From Paenalcaligenes hermetiae (GTDB lineage: Bacteria > Pseudomonadota > Gammaproteobacteria > Burkholderiales > Burkholderiaceae_B), in NCBI RefSeq assembly GCF_039543645.1, contig NZ_BAABKD010000009.1, positions 1 to 64,000 of the forward strand: a DNA stretch of 64,000 bases, written 5' to 3'. Both the position numbers and the translations under genes were made by a program. The notes below the pieces were generated by a model. That model was not told the origin of the DNA. It did no database searches and saw only the letters and a list, made by a program, of their open reading frames with translations. This document shows positions 7,904 through 15,717 of the stretch, one piece after another. How positions within the stretch are numbered: the first letter of the stretch is position 1; the number at the start of each line of letters is the position of its first letter.

Positions 7904-9268
7904 ATGCTAAAACAAACCATTAGAAACTTTGTTTCTAGACTTTTTTCTAATCCTGCACGGCGCTCAAAAGGTCCTCAACGCTTGCCATTTGAACAGCATC
8001 GCATCGATAGGCGTTTAGTTTCTCGTCACGCTATCAAAGTATGCGAAGTGCTTCAACAAGCAGGCTTCGAGGCCTATATTGTCGGGGGAGCAGTACGCGA
8101 TCTTTTAGTCGGCCTAGAGCCCAAAGACTTTGATGTAGCGACCAATGCTACCCCCGAACAAATTCGCCCCCTTTTTAGGCGGGCACGTATCATCGGGCGC
8201 CGTTTCAAGCTGGTACATGTGGTTTTTGGGCGTGAGATTATCGAGACCTCTACCTTTAGAGCCGATAACAAACAACATGAAATCACAGATGCCCACGGCC
8301 GTATTTTGCGTGACAATGATTATGGCGAGCTAAAAGACGATGCCATGCGTCGTGACTTTACACTCAATGCGCTTTATTACGACCCTACCTCTGAAACTGT
8401 AATTGACTACCATCAAGGGGTAGAGGATTTAAAAAAGCGTACGGTACGTATTATTGGCGATGCCGAAACACGCTATCGCGAAGACCCGGTACGTATGTTA
8501 CGTGCCCTACGTTTTGCCGCGAAACTGGATGCCACTATTGACCCCGGCACCCATGCCCCTATTGCACAGCTTGCTCACCTCATTGAGAATGTCCCCGAAT
8601 CACGCCTTTTTGATGAAAGCATTAAATTACTGGCTTGCGGTAATGCGATGGTGTGCTTAAAAATGCTTCAGGCAGAAGGTCTTGGCGAGCAGCTCTTTCC
8701 TATTCTAGAGCAGCTCTTACATCGTGATGAGGATCGGGCCTTTATCGACCTGGCTCTCAGTCGTACGGATGCTCGTGTTCGCAGTGGCAAAACCATTAGC
8801 CCAAGCTTTCTGTTTGCGACCTTGCTTTGGCCTATTGTTCGTGAAAAATGGCAGGCTTATCAAAAACAAGGTATGCATCCAGCACAGGCTATTGCTCATG
8901 CCAGTGATGACGCCTTGCAGCTCCAGTCGCGTGCCATGCCCATTCAAAAGCGCTTTCAATCAGATATGCGAGAGATCTGGTTTACACAAACTCGCTTTGA
9001 ACGCGTTAATAACCGGGCTATTTGGCGTATGATGGAGCAACCACGCTTTAGGGCTTCTGTGGACTTTTTACAGTTACGCGCTGCCGTTAAAGAAGTTGAC
9101 AGTGTAGACGCTCAATGGTGGATGGATCTCGCCAATGCGGATACAGAAAATCGTAGTATATTGATCGCTGAGCGTACTCCTCCAACACGTACGGGCACAG
9201 GAAAACGTCCTCGTCGCCGTAGCCGTCGCCCTCGTCGCTCCAACCAGTCTAAACAGGATAACGCATGA
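7904..9268 (+). CDS. pcnB: Poly(A) polymerase I
   Basis: PcnB adds 3' poly(A) tails that promote RNA decay. The class II nucleotidyltransferase core is recognisable from VGGAVRDLLVGLEPKDFDVATNA (about 51-73, with the catalytic Asp pair in DFD), RRFKLVHVVFG and the FTLNALYYD and EDPVRMLRALRFAAKL segments. These distinguish PcnB from the CCA-adding enzyme together with the R-rich tail. The C-terminal 30 residues (GKRPRRRSRRPRR) are strongly basic, as in other PcnB proteins, and probably bind RNA. The stop overlaps the folK start (ATGA), indicating translational coupling. Confidence 0.95.
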   Translation: MLKQTIRNFVSRLFSNPARRSKGPQRLPFEQHRIDRRLVSRHAIKVCEVLQQAGFEAYIVGGAVRDLLVGLEPKDFDVATNATPEQIRPLFRRARIIGRRFKLVHVVFGREIIETSTFRADNKQHEITDAHGRILRDNDYGELKDDAMRRDFTLNALYYDPTSETVIDYHQGVEDLKKRTVRIIGDAETRYREDPVRMLRALRFAAKLDATIDPGTHAPIAQLAHLIENVPESRLFDESIKLLACGNAMVCLKMLQAEGLGEQLFPILEQLLHRDEDRAFIDLALSRTDARVRSGKTISPSFLFATLLWPIVREKWQAYQKQGMHPAQAIAHASDDALQLQSRAMPIQKRFQSDMREIWFTQTRFERVNNRAIWRMMEQPRFRASVDFLQLRAAVKEVDSVDAQWWMDLANADTENRSILIAERTPPTRTGTGKRPRRRSRRPRRSNQSKQDNA

Positions 9269-9753
9269 ATGCCCCCGTTATTGCTTATGTCGCCTTAGGT
9301 GCTAATTTAGGTGACCCCATTGGTACGCTCCTTGATGCGTGCGAGGCATTGCATCAGCTTCCAGAGTCCTCGGGGGTGCAAGTATCAGGCTTTTACCGTA
9401 CTGCCCCTATCGATGCCGATGGGCCAGACTATATCAACGCGGTTGCTCGCCTACAAACCCGACTAAGCGCTCATCAGTTATTACACCATTTATTAGCTAT
9501 AGAAAATCAACACGGGCGCGAGCGTCATTACACCAATGCGCCTCGGACCCTGGACTTAGATTTATTGTTATATGGTGACCAAACGATTCAGACCGATGAC
9601 TTAATCGTTCCACACCCCCGTATGCATTTGCGGGCTTTTGTCTTACAGCCTTTGGCTGAGCTAGCTCCTAACCTGCGATTGGCCCAAGGCTCTATACAAC
9701 AGCTGCTTCAGGCTTGTGCTGATCAAGCCATTACACCGCTCGATCCACACTAA
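9265..9753 (+). CDS. folK: 2-amino-4-hydroxy-6-hydroxymethyldihydropteridine pyrophosphokinase
   Basis: HPPK makes the pyrophosphorylated pterin used by FolP in folate synthesis. The 162-residue protein has the family signatures ALGANLGDP at the N-terminus, GFYRTAPID, RHYTNAPRTLDLDLLLYGD (metal-binding DLD) and PHPRMHLRAFVLQPLAE. The ATG lies within the pcnB stop region (4-bp overlap). It is the last gene of the HAD-pcnB-folK unit. An IS200-like end fragment lies 8 bp after its stop codon. Confidence 0.97.
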   Translation: MNAPVIAYVALGANLGDPIGTLLDACEALHQLPESSGVQVSGFYRTAPIDADGPDYINAVARLQTRLSAHQLLHHLLAIENQHGRERHYTNAPRTLDLDLLLYGDQTIQTDDLIVPHPRMHLRAFVLQPLAELAPNLRLAQGSIQQLLQACADQAITPLDPH

Positions 9754-9760
9754 TATGGAT

Positions 9761-9805
9761 ACTCTCCCCGCCCAGAATGGCGGGGCTTGTTACGTACCGG
9801 GTCAA
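9761..9805. mobile_element. Solitary IS200/IS605-like end fragment
   Basis: The stem CCCCGCC (9766-9772) with GGCGGGG (9779-9785) is followed by CTTGTTACGTACCGGGTCAA. This nearly matches the end of the broken IS at 266-312, including the ACCGGGTC block, but no transposase remains here. It sits between the folK stop and the 3' end of the sulfur operon. It may be a scar of an excised or decayed element, or a non-autonomous copy. Confidence 0.6.
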
Positions 9806-9834
9806 ATCAAAAAATGCCTTCGATGCAAAAAATG

Positions 9835-10002
9835 TTAAAAGCTTGCGCAATGCCCACCAGAAGGGGCTTGCCCTGAGCCAATCGCTATAATAGGGGCTTC
9901 GAGGCGCAAGTTAATGGGTGGTGAACGATACCAGTCCCAAAGAAAAAATCCCAAGAGCACTACCCAAAACACAACCATACGTGTTCTTAACGCTTTATTC
10001 AT
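9835..10002 (-). CDS. 55-residue single-span membrane protein of the sulfur operon, unknown
   Basis: This small ORF starts at an ATG one base after the stop of the YeeE-type gene (TGA-T-ATG). That arrangement strongly suggests translational coupling. The protein has a basic N-terminus (NKALRTR), one hydrophobic span (about 9-24, VVFWVVLLGFFLWDW) and a roughly 30-residue tail ending GQAPSGGHCASF with a single Cys. By the positive-inside rule the tail should face the periplasm, where the rhodanese encoded upstream acts. An upstream in-frame ATG at 10014 lies inside the transporter gene and is less likely. I do not recognise a family. A role in sulfur transfer is only an inference from position and the Cys. 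Confidence 0.6.
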   Translation of the reverse strand: MNKALRTRMVVFWVVLLGFFLWDWYRSPPINLRLEAPIIAIGSGQAPSGGHCASF

Positions 10003-10003
10003 A

Positions 10004-11095
10004 TCAATACCCATAGTAGCGGCGAATGCGTACACCGATCAACGATCCCATAAATGCCATCACCACCCAAATCCAACCATGGACACTGCCGGTAGAAATA
10101 CCACTGACCATTGCCCCTACATTACAACCAAAAGCCAAGCGTGAGCTATAGCCTAATAAAAATCCAGCCACTAAGCCCACCACCCACTGCGTTGTTGTTA
10201 ACGCTTTGGTGGCATCAGTGTTCTTACGGGCACTGATCCACAAAGCCCCTGCTAGAATCCCAATGTTCGTAATCGAAGTAATATCTAAAAATACCGATTG
10301 TTGTAGCGCTTGCGCATTCACAGGTTGGCCCCAAAATGCATTTCCCGTCGGGTCAAATAAATGGGCCGCCTGAGCGATTTTGGCAGCCCACAGGCCAAAT
10401 CCATATACCACTCCCCAAGGCTGCCCAGCAATAATCAAATTCAGAATGGCCAAAATCGCTAATAATACCGCTCCGATTAGCGCGGTTTTATTCCACACGC
10501 TTTTCACCGATGGGGCTGTTTTTGACCAAAGCCAGCTCATCACAGCAAGCAAAGCTAAGCCTAAAAAAGTAAGTAATAACGCCGCACTCGCGCCATAAGT
10601 GCTCACTAGACTAACCGGCTGATAAGCGCCTAGCTCTAACCACCAGCCTAAATGGGCTGAGCCTAAAAAACTGCCCAAGGCAAACATAGGCAAAATGGCC
10701 ATATTCAAAGGAATACCTAATCCCGCTTTATATAAAGTACCGGAGCCACATCCATCGGCGATTTGCATGGCAGCCCCAAAAACAAATGCCCCGATCAGTA
10801 AACTAATACTCAAAGGACCTAAGGCAGCGCTCAGCTCACCTGGAAAGGCGGCTAATAATGGGATAGACACAGCGGCCGCAATCGCTAGTAACACCAGCTG
10901 AGCCAATACTCCACTGGCATCACGCTGATTAATTAAATTACGCCACCCCGTAGTAAACCCAAATCGTGCCCCGGCAAGCACCGCCCCGAGCCCTATACCT
11001 ACTAAAAAGAGTAGACTCTGACGAATAGAAACAAACCATAATAAAAACAGGGCAAAAAGCGAAAAAGCCCCTGTTAACCATATTCGATGACTCAT
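10004..11095 (-). CDS. YeeE/YedE family thiosulfate-type sulfur transporter
   Basis: This polytopic inner-membrane protein of 363 residues consists mostly of hydrophobic helices and belongs to the YeeE/YedE (TsuA) family. Characterised members take up thiosulfate through a relay of conserved Cys residues. Two of these sites are visible, ADGCGSGTLYKAG (about residue 115) and LAFGCNVGAMVSG (about 324). The N-terminal site, where a Cys is expected after RFGF, reads RFGFTTGW without Cys. The gene starts 8 bp after the rhodanese gene and is followed directly by a 55-residue ORF. The context indicates periplasmic sulfane-sulfur handling coupled to uptake. The exact substrate is uncertain. Confidence 0.87.
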   Translation of the reverse strand: MSHRIWLTGAFSLFALFLLWFVSIRQSLLFLVGIGLGAVLAGARFGFTTGWRNLINQRDASGVLAQLVLLAIAAAVSIPLLAAFPGELSAALGPLSISLLIGAFVFGAAMQIADGCGSGTLYKAGLGIPLNMAILPMFALGSFLGSAHLGWWLELGAYQPVSLVSTYGASAALLLTFLGLALLAVMSWLWSKTAPSVKSVWNKTALIGAVLLAILAILNLIIAGQPWGVVYGFGLWAAKIAQAAHLFDPTGNAFWGQPVNAQALQQSVFLDITSITNIGILAGALWISARKNTDATKALTTTQWVVGLVAGFLLGYSSRLAFGCNVGAMVSGISTGSVHGWIWVVMAFMGSLIGVRIRRYYGY

Positions 11096-11103
11096 TGTTA
11101 TCT

Positions 11104-12060
11104 CTAATTATTGAATAGCTGTTGAAACTTTAAGCGAATCTGCCCTAAGCGGTTTGGGGTATGCTCCATGGGCAACGCTTGAGCAGACTGTGTCCACTCA
11201 GCAAGTGAAGCTGGATACAGCTTCACATTTGGCAATTGTGCGATTTCGGACAAGACAAACCAATTGGTCGCTGCCCAATGTCCCGTATTACAAAATGACA
11301 CGGTGTCTTGTGCTTGAGCTAAACCAGACTGCTGTACCTGTTTCTGAATGACTTCGATGGGTTTTAAGGTGGCACTATCGGTATTGAACCACTGTTGATG
11401 CGGCACGCTTTTAGCACCTGCAATCGTCCCAGGCACACTTGCGGTAGGCGCCTTGGTTTGCCCCTGAAAAAAGCTCTCTGGGCGCGCATCAAGCCACTGT
11501 GACGAAGCATCTGGCTGCTGTATTTTTTCAAGCAGCTCCTGCTGAGAAATCACAATAGCATCATTGATCTGCACCACAAAATCACTGGCCTCAGTGGTAA
11601 CTGGATCTTTGCTGATAGGGAGCTTTTGTTTTTGCCATTGTTGGTAACCACCATTGAGCACACTTAACTGAGTTAACCCCGCATATTTAAATGTCCAATA
11701 TACGCGAGCCGCGGCCCCAAAATCCGTCTGGCTATCCCCTTCTGCATACACAATCACATGATCTTGTGCGCTTAGCCCTAACTGCCGGATTCGTTGCTGC
11801 AATGTGTCTTTTTCAATTAACTGTCCCGGATTATTCGCTGGGCCACGCCACAACGCGTACGGCGCAGACAATGCGTGTGGAACATGCCCTTTTTCATAGT
11901 CTTCTTTTGCACGTATGTCCACCACTTTCACCTGAGGCAAATCCACCAACTGGGACAAGGTCAGTGCATCCACCACTGGCTGTACCACTGGGCCAGCAAA
12001 CAAACCGTGTCCCCACCACAAACTGAACGTTAAAACCAATACCGCACGTAATTTTGTCAT
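11104..12060 (-). CDS. Periplasmic tandem-rhodanese sulfurtransferase
   Basis: This 318-residue protein has a cleavable signal peptide (MTKLRAVLVLTFSLWWGHGLFA) and two rhodanese domains (about 30-150 and 165-300). As in thiosulfate or 3-mercaptopyruvate sulfurtransferases, only the second domain carries a Cys at the active-site position (C257 in SFCNTGHWAATNW). The equivalent loop of the first domain is YAEGDSQTD. The ATG at 12060 is chosen over an upstream start at 12084 because a GGAG sits 6 bases before it and the signal peptide then begins correctly. It is the first gene of the operon with the YeeE-type transporter and the small membrane protein. It may mobilise sulfane sulfur for import. 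Confidence 0.9.
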   Translation of the reverse strand: MTKLRAVLVLTFSLWWGHGLFAGPVVQPVVDALTLSQLVDLPQVKVVDIRAKEDYEKGHVPHALSAPYALWRGPANNPGQLIEKDTLQQRIRQLGLSAQDHVIVYAEGDSQTDFGAAARVYWTFKYAGLTQLSVLNGGYQQWQKQKLPISKDPVTTEASDFVVQINDAIVISQQELLEKIQQPDASSQWLDARPESFFQGQTKAPTASVPGTIAGAKSVPHQQWFNTDSATLKPIEVIQKQVQQSGLAQAQDTVSFCNTGHWAATNWFVLSEIAQLPNVKLYPASLAEWTQSAQALPMEHTPNRLGQIRLKFQQLFNN

Positions 12061-12183
12061 CAAGCACTCCACCAGATCACCCAAAACTAAAAACTAGGGT
12101 TCACTTTTCTTACTATGGGGCTCAATTTTCACACACAGTCAACCACCTAAATAAATAAACTTTAGCTATATGTTTATATACAA

Positions 12184-12207
12184 AAATGCCCCTATGACGG
12201 GGCATTT
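12184..12207 (-). terminator. Terminator after fumarase
   Basis: The stem AAATGCCCC (12184-12192) pairs with GGGGCATTT (12199-12207) around a 6-base loop. Read on the minus strand it ends in a T-tract. It lies 14 bp beyond the fumarase stop. Confidence 0.85.
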
Positions 12208-12221
12208 ATTAGAATAGGTAA

Positions 12222-13745
12222 TTAGGCTGAGACAATAGGAATGGTTTTAATCATTTCTTTCCAATGCGCTGGTCCGGTTTGATGCACGGACTCACCCGTT
12301 GCATCTACTGCCACCGTTACCGGCATGTCTTTGACCTCAAACTCGTAAATGGCTTCCATACCTAAATCCTCAAAACCCACTACTTTTGCCGTTTTGATCG
12401 CTTTAGAAACCAAATACGCCGCCCCACCAACCGCCATTAAATAGGCCGATTTATGCTTTTTAATGGCTTCAATGGCTTTGGGACCACGCTCTGCTTTACC
12501 AATCATAGCAATCAGCCCCGTTTGCGCTAGCATCATCTCTGTGAAGCTATCCATACGCGTCGCTGTAGTTGGCCCCGCTGGACCAACGGCCTCGTCACCC
12601 ACCGGATCAACAGGCCCCACGTAATAAATCACACGATTAGTAAAATCCACCGGCAGTGGTTCGCCCTTTGCTAACATGGTTTGAATACGCTTATGCGCCG
12701 CATCGCGCCCAGTCAGCATTTTCCCAGACAATAATAAAGTTTCACCTGGTTTCCAGCTCGCCACCTCTTCGGCTGTAAGTGTATCCAAATTAACAGCTTT
12801 AGACTGATTGTAATCAGGCGCCCAAGCCACATCAGGCCAAACATCTAAAGACGGGGCTTGTAATTTTGCTGGACCACTGCCATCTAGCACAAAATGCACA
12901 TGACGCGTTGCTGCACAGTTAGGAATCATAGCAATCGGCTTAGAGGCCGCATGGGTGGGAAAAGTATTGATTTTTACATCTAGAACAGTAGTTAACCCAC
13001 CTAATCCCTGCGCCCCAATTCCTAACGCATTCACCTTTTCATAGAGCTCAATACGTAGCTCTTCGATTTTGTTTTGTGGCCCACGCTGCAACAACTCAAA
13101 CATGTCAATGTCTTCCATCAGCGATTCTTTGGCCATTAACATGGCTTTTTCAGCCGTGCCCCCAACGCCAATCCCAAGCATTCCAGGCGGACACCAGCCC
13201 GCTCCCATTTGCGGGATTTGTTCTAGCACCCAATCCACGATGGACTCACTGGGGTTTAACATTGCAAAACGACTTTTATTTTCTGACCCGCCACCTTTTG
13301 CCGCTACGCCGACTTCGACCGTATCCCCGGGAACCAATTCCACATTCACAATACAGGGGGTGTTATCTCGCGTGTTTTTACGCGCAAAGATGGGGTCATC
13401 TAACACGGAAGCACGTAAAGGGTTATCGGGATTGGTATAGCCCTGACGTACCCCCTCGTCACAAATGTCTTGTAGTGAACGATTCGTATCAAAACGCACG
13501 TTCATCCCTACTTTCAAAAACACATTCACCACCCCTGTATCCTGACAAATAGGGCGATGGCCTTCTGCTGACATTTTAGAGTTGGTCAATATCTGAGCAA
13601 TAGCATCTTTGGCTGCAGGGTTTTGTTCGCGCTCATAAGCGCGAGCCAAATGCTCAATGTAGTCAGCCGGATGGTAGTAGCTAATAAACTGCACCGCATC
13701 GGCGATAGATTGGATGAGATCGTCTTCTTTAATTACTGTGCTCAT
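12222..13745 (-). CDS. Fumarate hydratase, class I (4Fe-4S)
   Basis: This class I fumarase interconverts fumarate and malate in the TCA cycle. The 507-residue chain contains the alpha part (TtdA/FumA N) followed by the beta part. Cys residues expected to ligate the 4Fe-4S cluster appear in PICQDTGV, GAGWCPPGMLG and PNCAATRHVHF. The C-terminal segment has the GPTTATRMDSF motif. The ATG at 13745 (MSTVIKED) is chosen; an upstream in-frame start would add eight residues unlike the family. The preceding enoyl-CoA hydratase gene is separated from it by a terminator hairpin, so fumarase may depend on its own promoter or on readthrough. FumA and FumB are not distinguishable here. Confidence 0.95.
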   Translation of the reverse strand: MSTVIKEDDLIQSIADAVQFISYYHPADYIEHLARAYEREQNPAAKDAIAQILTNSKMSAEGHRPICQDTGVVNVFLKVGMNVRFDTNRSLQDICDEGVRQGYTNPDNPLRASVLDDPIFARKNTRDNTPCIVNVELVPGDTVEVGVAAKGGGSENKSRFAMLNPSESIVDWVLEQIPQMGAGWCPPGMLGIGVGGTAEKAMLMAKESLMEDIDMFELLQRGPQNKIEELRIELYEKVNALGIGAQGLGGLTTVLDVKINTFPTHAASKPIAMIPNCAATRHVHFVLDGSGPAKLQAPSLDVWPDVAWAPDYNQSKAVNLDTLTAEEVASWKPGETLLLSGKMLTGRDAAHKRIQTMLAKGEPLPVDFTNRVIYYVGPVDPVGDEAVGPAGPTTATRMDSFTEMMLAQTGLIAMIGKAERGPKAIEAIKKHKSAYLMAVGGAAYLVSKAIKTAKVVGFEDLGMEAIYEFEVKDMPVTVAVDATGESVHQTGPAHWKEMIKTIPIVSA

Positions 13746-13771
13746 GATGGTGTTGTAAAAAATAAACAAAA

Positions 13772-13794
13772 GGCTTTGTCACACCGACAAAGCC
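13772..13794 (-). terminator. Terminator between enoyl-CoA hydratase and fumarase genes
   Basis: GGCTTTGTC (13772-13780) pairs with GACAAAGCC (13786-13794) around a 5-base loop. On the minus strand it is followed by TTTTGTTTATTTTTT. It lies 10 bp beyond the hydratase stop and only 26 bp before the fumarase ATG, so it could also act as an attenuator for fumarase. Confidence 0.8.
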
Positions 13795-13804
13795 CAGCAA
13801 AAAA

Positions 13805-14572
13805 CTACTTACCCTGCCAAACGGGTTTACGTTTTTCAGCAAAAGCCGTGGCTCCCTCTTTGGCATCTGCCGAGGTAAAGACATGTGCAATACGAGGGCG
13901 CTGCAAGTCAAACATATGCGCCTGAGACCAATCACGTGACTCGGCAATAACCTGTTTAGCTGTTTGTACTGCCAATGGCCCATTTTCCTGAATACGCGCA
14001 GCCAAATCTAAAGCCCCCTGAAGCGCCTGCCCCTCGGGGACAACACGATTAATTAAGCCCCACTGTGCCGCTTGCTCAGCACTAAACATATCACCAGTTA
14101 ACACCAGTTCCATAGCAACCACATAGGGCACCCGCGCAGGTAAACGAAGTAAACCGCCAGAGCCTGGCACAATACCGCGTTTGGTTTCAGGAACGCCAAA
14201 TTTAGCCGTTTCAGCGGCAATAATCATATCGCATGACATCGCGATCTCTAGTCCACCAGCCAACGCATAACCCTCGATCGCCGCAATAAGAGGCTTACGT
14301 GGTGGTTTTTCACAAATGCCCGCAAAGCCCCTATCACCTACGTAAGGACGTTGCCCGTCTTTAGCAAATGCTTTTAAATCCATACCCGAACAGAAGGTTT
14401 GATTGGCGCCTGTTAAAATCCCTACAACCACATCGGGATTAGCGTCTAGCTCATCGAGTGCTGCCGCCAACTGTACAGCTGTGTCATAATTGATCGCATT
14501 ACGTGCTTCAGGTCGATTCAAGGTAATAATTAATACCTGACCTTGCTTGTCTACCTTTACCAGTTCTGCCAT
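13805..14572 (-). CDS. Enoyl-CoA hydratase/isomerase (crotonase family)
   Basis: This 255-residue crotonase-fold protein most likely hydrates or isomerises enoyl-CoA. It has LNRPEARNAIN near the N-terminus, the oxyanion-hole segments FCSGMDLKAF (about 61-70) and IEGYALAGGLEIAMSCD (about 99-115), and the helix region FGVPETKRGIVPGSGGLLRLP (about 126-146). That last region carries Glu at the first catalytic position, while the second position reads Gly-Ser-Gly rather than the canonical Glu. Loss of one Glu is frequent in family members with isomerase or other activities, so the exact reaction is open. It is divergently oriented to glyQ and followed by its own terminator. Confidence 0.85.
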   Translation of the reverse strand: MAELVKVDKQGQVLIITLNRPEARNAINYDTAVQLAAALDELDANPDVVVGILTGANQTFCSGMDLKAFAKDGQRPYVGDRGFAGICEKPPRKPLIAAIEGYALAGGLEIAMSCDMIIAAETAKFGVPETKRGIVPGSGGLLRLPARVPYVVAMELVLTGDMFSAEQAAQWGLINRVVPEGQALQGALDLAARIQENGPLAVQTAKQVIAESRDWSQAHMFDLQRPRIAHVFTSADAKEGATAFAEKRKPVWQGK

Positions 14573-14658
14573 GGTGACTCCTTTTGGTTGGTTATTGTAT
14601 GAACTTCAAAAATAGCTTCTATACAATAGGGCTATTTCTTAACTTGTTATCATACGAT

Positions 14659-14758
14659 CTTTTGTCTGAAATGGGCTTTTTCTAAAATGAACTGTCCACC
14701 CTTGATCTGGGCGATTTGGTTATCCATGTGAAAAGCTAGGTCTAGCTCCAGACAAAAG
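14659..14758 (+). other. Long-range inverted repeat in the glyQ leader region
   Basis: CTTTTGTCTG (14659-14668) is a perfect 10-bp inverted match to CAGACAAAAG (14749-14758). Inside lies a small perfect palindrome AGCTAGGTCTAGCT (about 14734-14747). AAATGGG (14669-14675) can alternatively pair with CCCATTT (14768-14774). The arrangement lies between the divergent enoyl-CoA hydratase and glyQ starts and ends about 50 bases before the glyQ ATG. A structured leader or an operator-flanked promoter are both possible. I do not recognise a known riboswitch. Confidence 0.35.
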
Positions 14759-14808
14759 GTAAAATAACCCATTTTGCGGCATAACGTTTATTTGGCCTAC
14801 TTTGCAAC

Positions 14809-15717
14809 ATGCTCACCTTTCAACAATTAATTCTGCAACTTTCACACTACTGGGATGAACAAGGCTGCACTTTGCTCCAGCCTTTTGATATGGAAGTGGG
14901 TGCAGGCACTTCTCATACAGCGACGTTTTTGCGTGCCATTGGTCCAGAGCCATGGCGTGCGGCTTACGTGCAACCTTCGCGCCGTCCTACTGACGGGCGC
15001 TATGGTGAAAACCCAAACCGACTCCAACACTACTATCAATACCAAGTCGTCCTCAAGCCCGCACCTGAAAACATTGTGGATTTATACATTGGTTCTTTAA
15101 AAGCCATTGGTATTGATCCCAGCATTCACGATATCCGGTTTGTGGAAGATGACTGGGAAAACCCCACTTTGGGCGCTTGGGGTCTGGGCTGGGAAGTCTG
15201 GCTCAATGGCATGGAAGTCACTCAGTTCACCTACTTCCAGCAGGTCGGTGGCCTAGACTGTGTGCCCGCTACCGGCGAAATCACCTATGGGCTTGAGCGT
15301 CTTGCGATGTACTTACAAGGGGTCGAAAGCGTTTATGACCTGGTGTGGACCAAAGACAAGCAAGGTCATGCCATTTATTACCGTGATGTCTTTCATCAAA
15401 ACGAAGTTGAGCAATCCACTTATAACTTCGAATACGCCAGTACGGATATGCTCTTTGCCCACTTCAATAATCATGAAGCAGAGGCTAAAAAGCTCATTGA
15501 GCTTCCCCTTGCTCTGCCAGCCTATGAGCAAACTCTAAAAGCTGCTCACACCTTTAATATGCTTGATGCTCGCGGTGCCATCAGTGTGACAGAGCGCGCT
15601 GCCTATATTGGCCGTATCCGCAACCTTGCACGGGGGGTCGCCCAAGCTTATTACCATTCCCGCGAAGCCCTTGGTTTCCCTATGTTGAATAACCAAAACA
15701 ACAAGGAGACCGTCTAA
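14809..15717 (+). CDS. glyQ: Glycine--tRNA ligase alpha subunit
   Basis: This is the catalytic alpha chain of the bacterial alpha2beta2 glycyl-tRNA synthetase. The sequence opens with TFQQLILQLSHYWDEQGC and LLQPFDMEVGAGTSH, which are class II motif regions specific to GlyQ. It continues with RRPTDGRYGENPNRLQHYYQYQV and the GLDCVPATGEITYGLERLAMYLQGV segment. Its 302 residues are normal. The stop codon overlaps the glyS ATG by one base (TAATG), with AAGGAG just before it. Confidence 0.98.
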   Translation: MLTFQQLILQLSHYWDEQGCTLLQPFDMEVGAGTSHTATFLRAIGPEPWRAAYVQPSRRPTDGRYGENPNRLQHYYQYQVVLKPAPENIVDLYIGSLKAIGIDPSIHDIRFVEDDWENPTLGAWGLGWEVWLNGMEVTQFTYFQQVGGLDCVPATGEITYGLERLAMYLQGVESVYDLVWTKDKQGHAIYYRDVFHQNEVEQSTYNFEYASTDMLFAHFNNHEAEAKKLIELPLALPAYEQTLKAAHTFNMLDARGAISVTERAAYIGRIRNLARGVAQAYYHSREALGFPMLNNQNNKETV

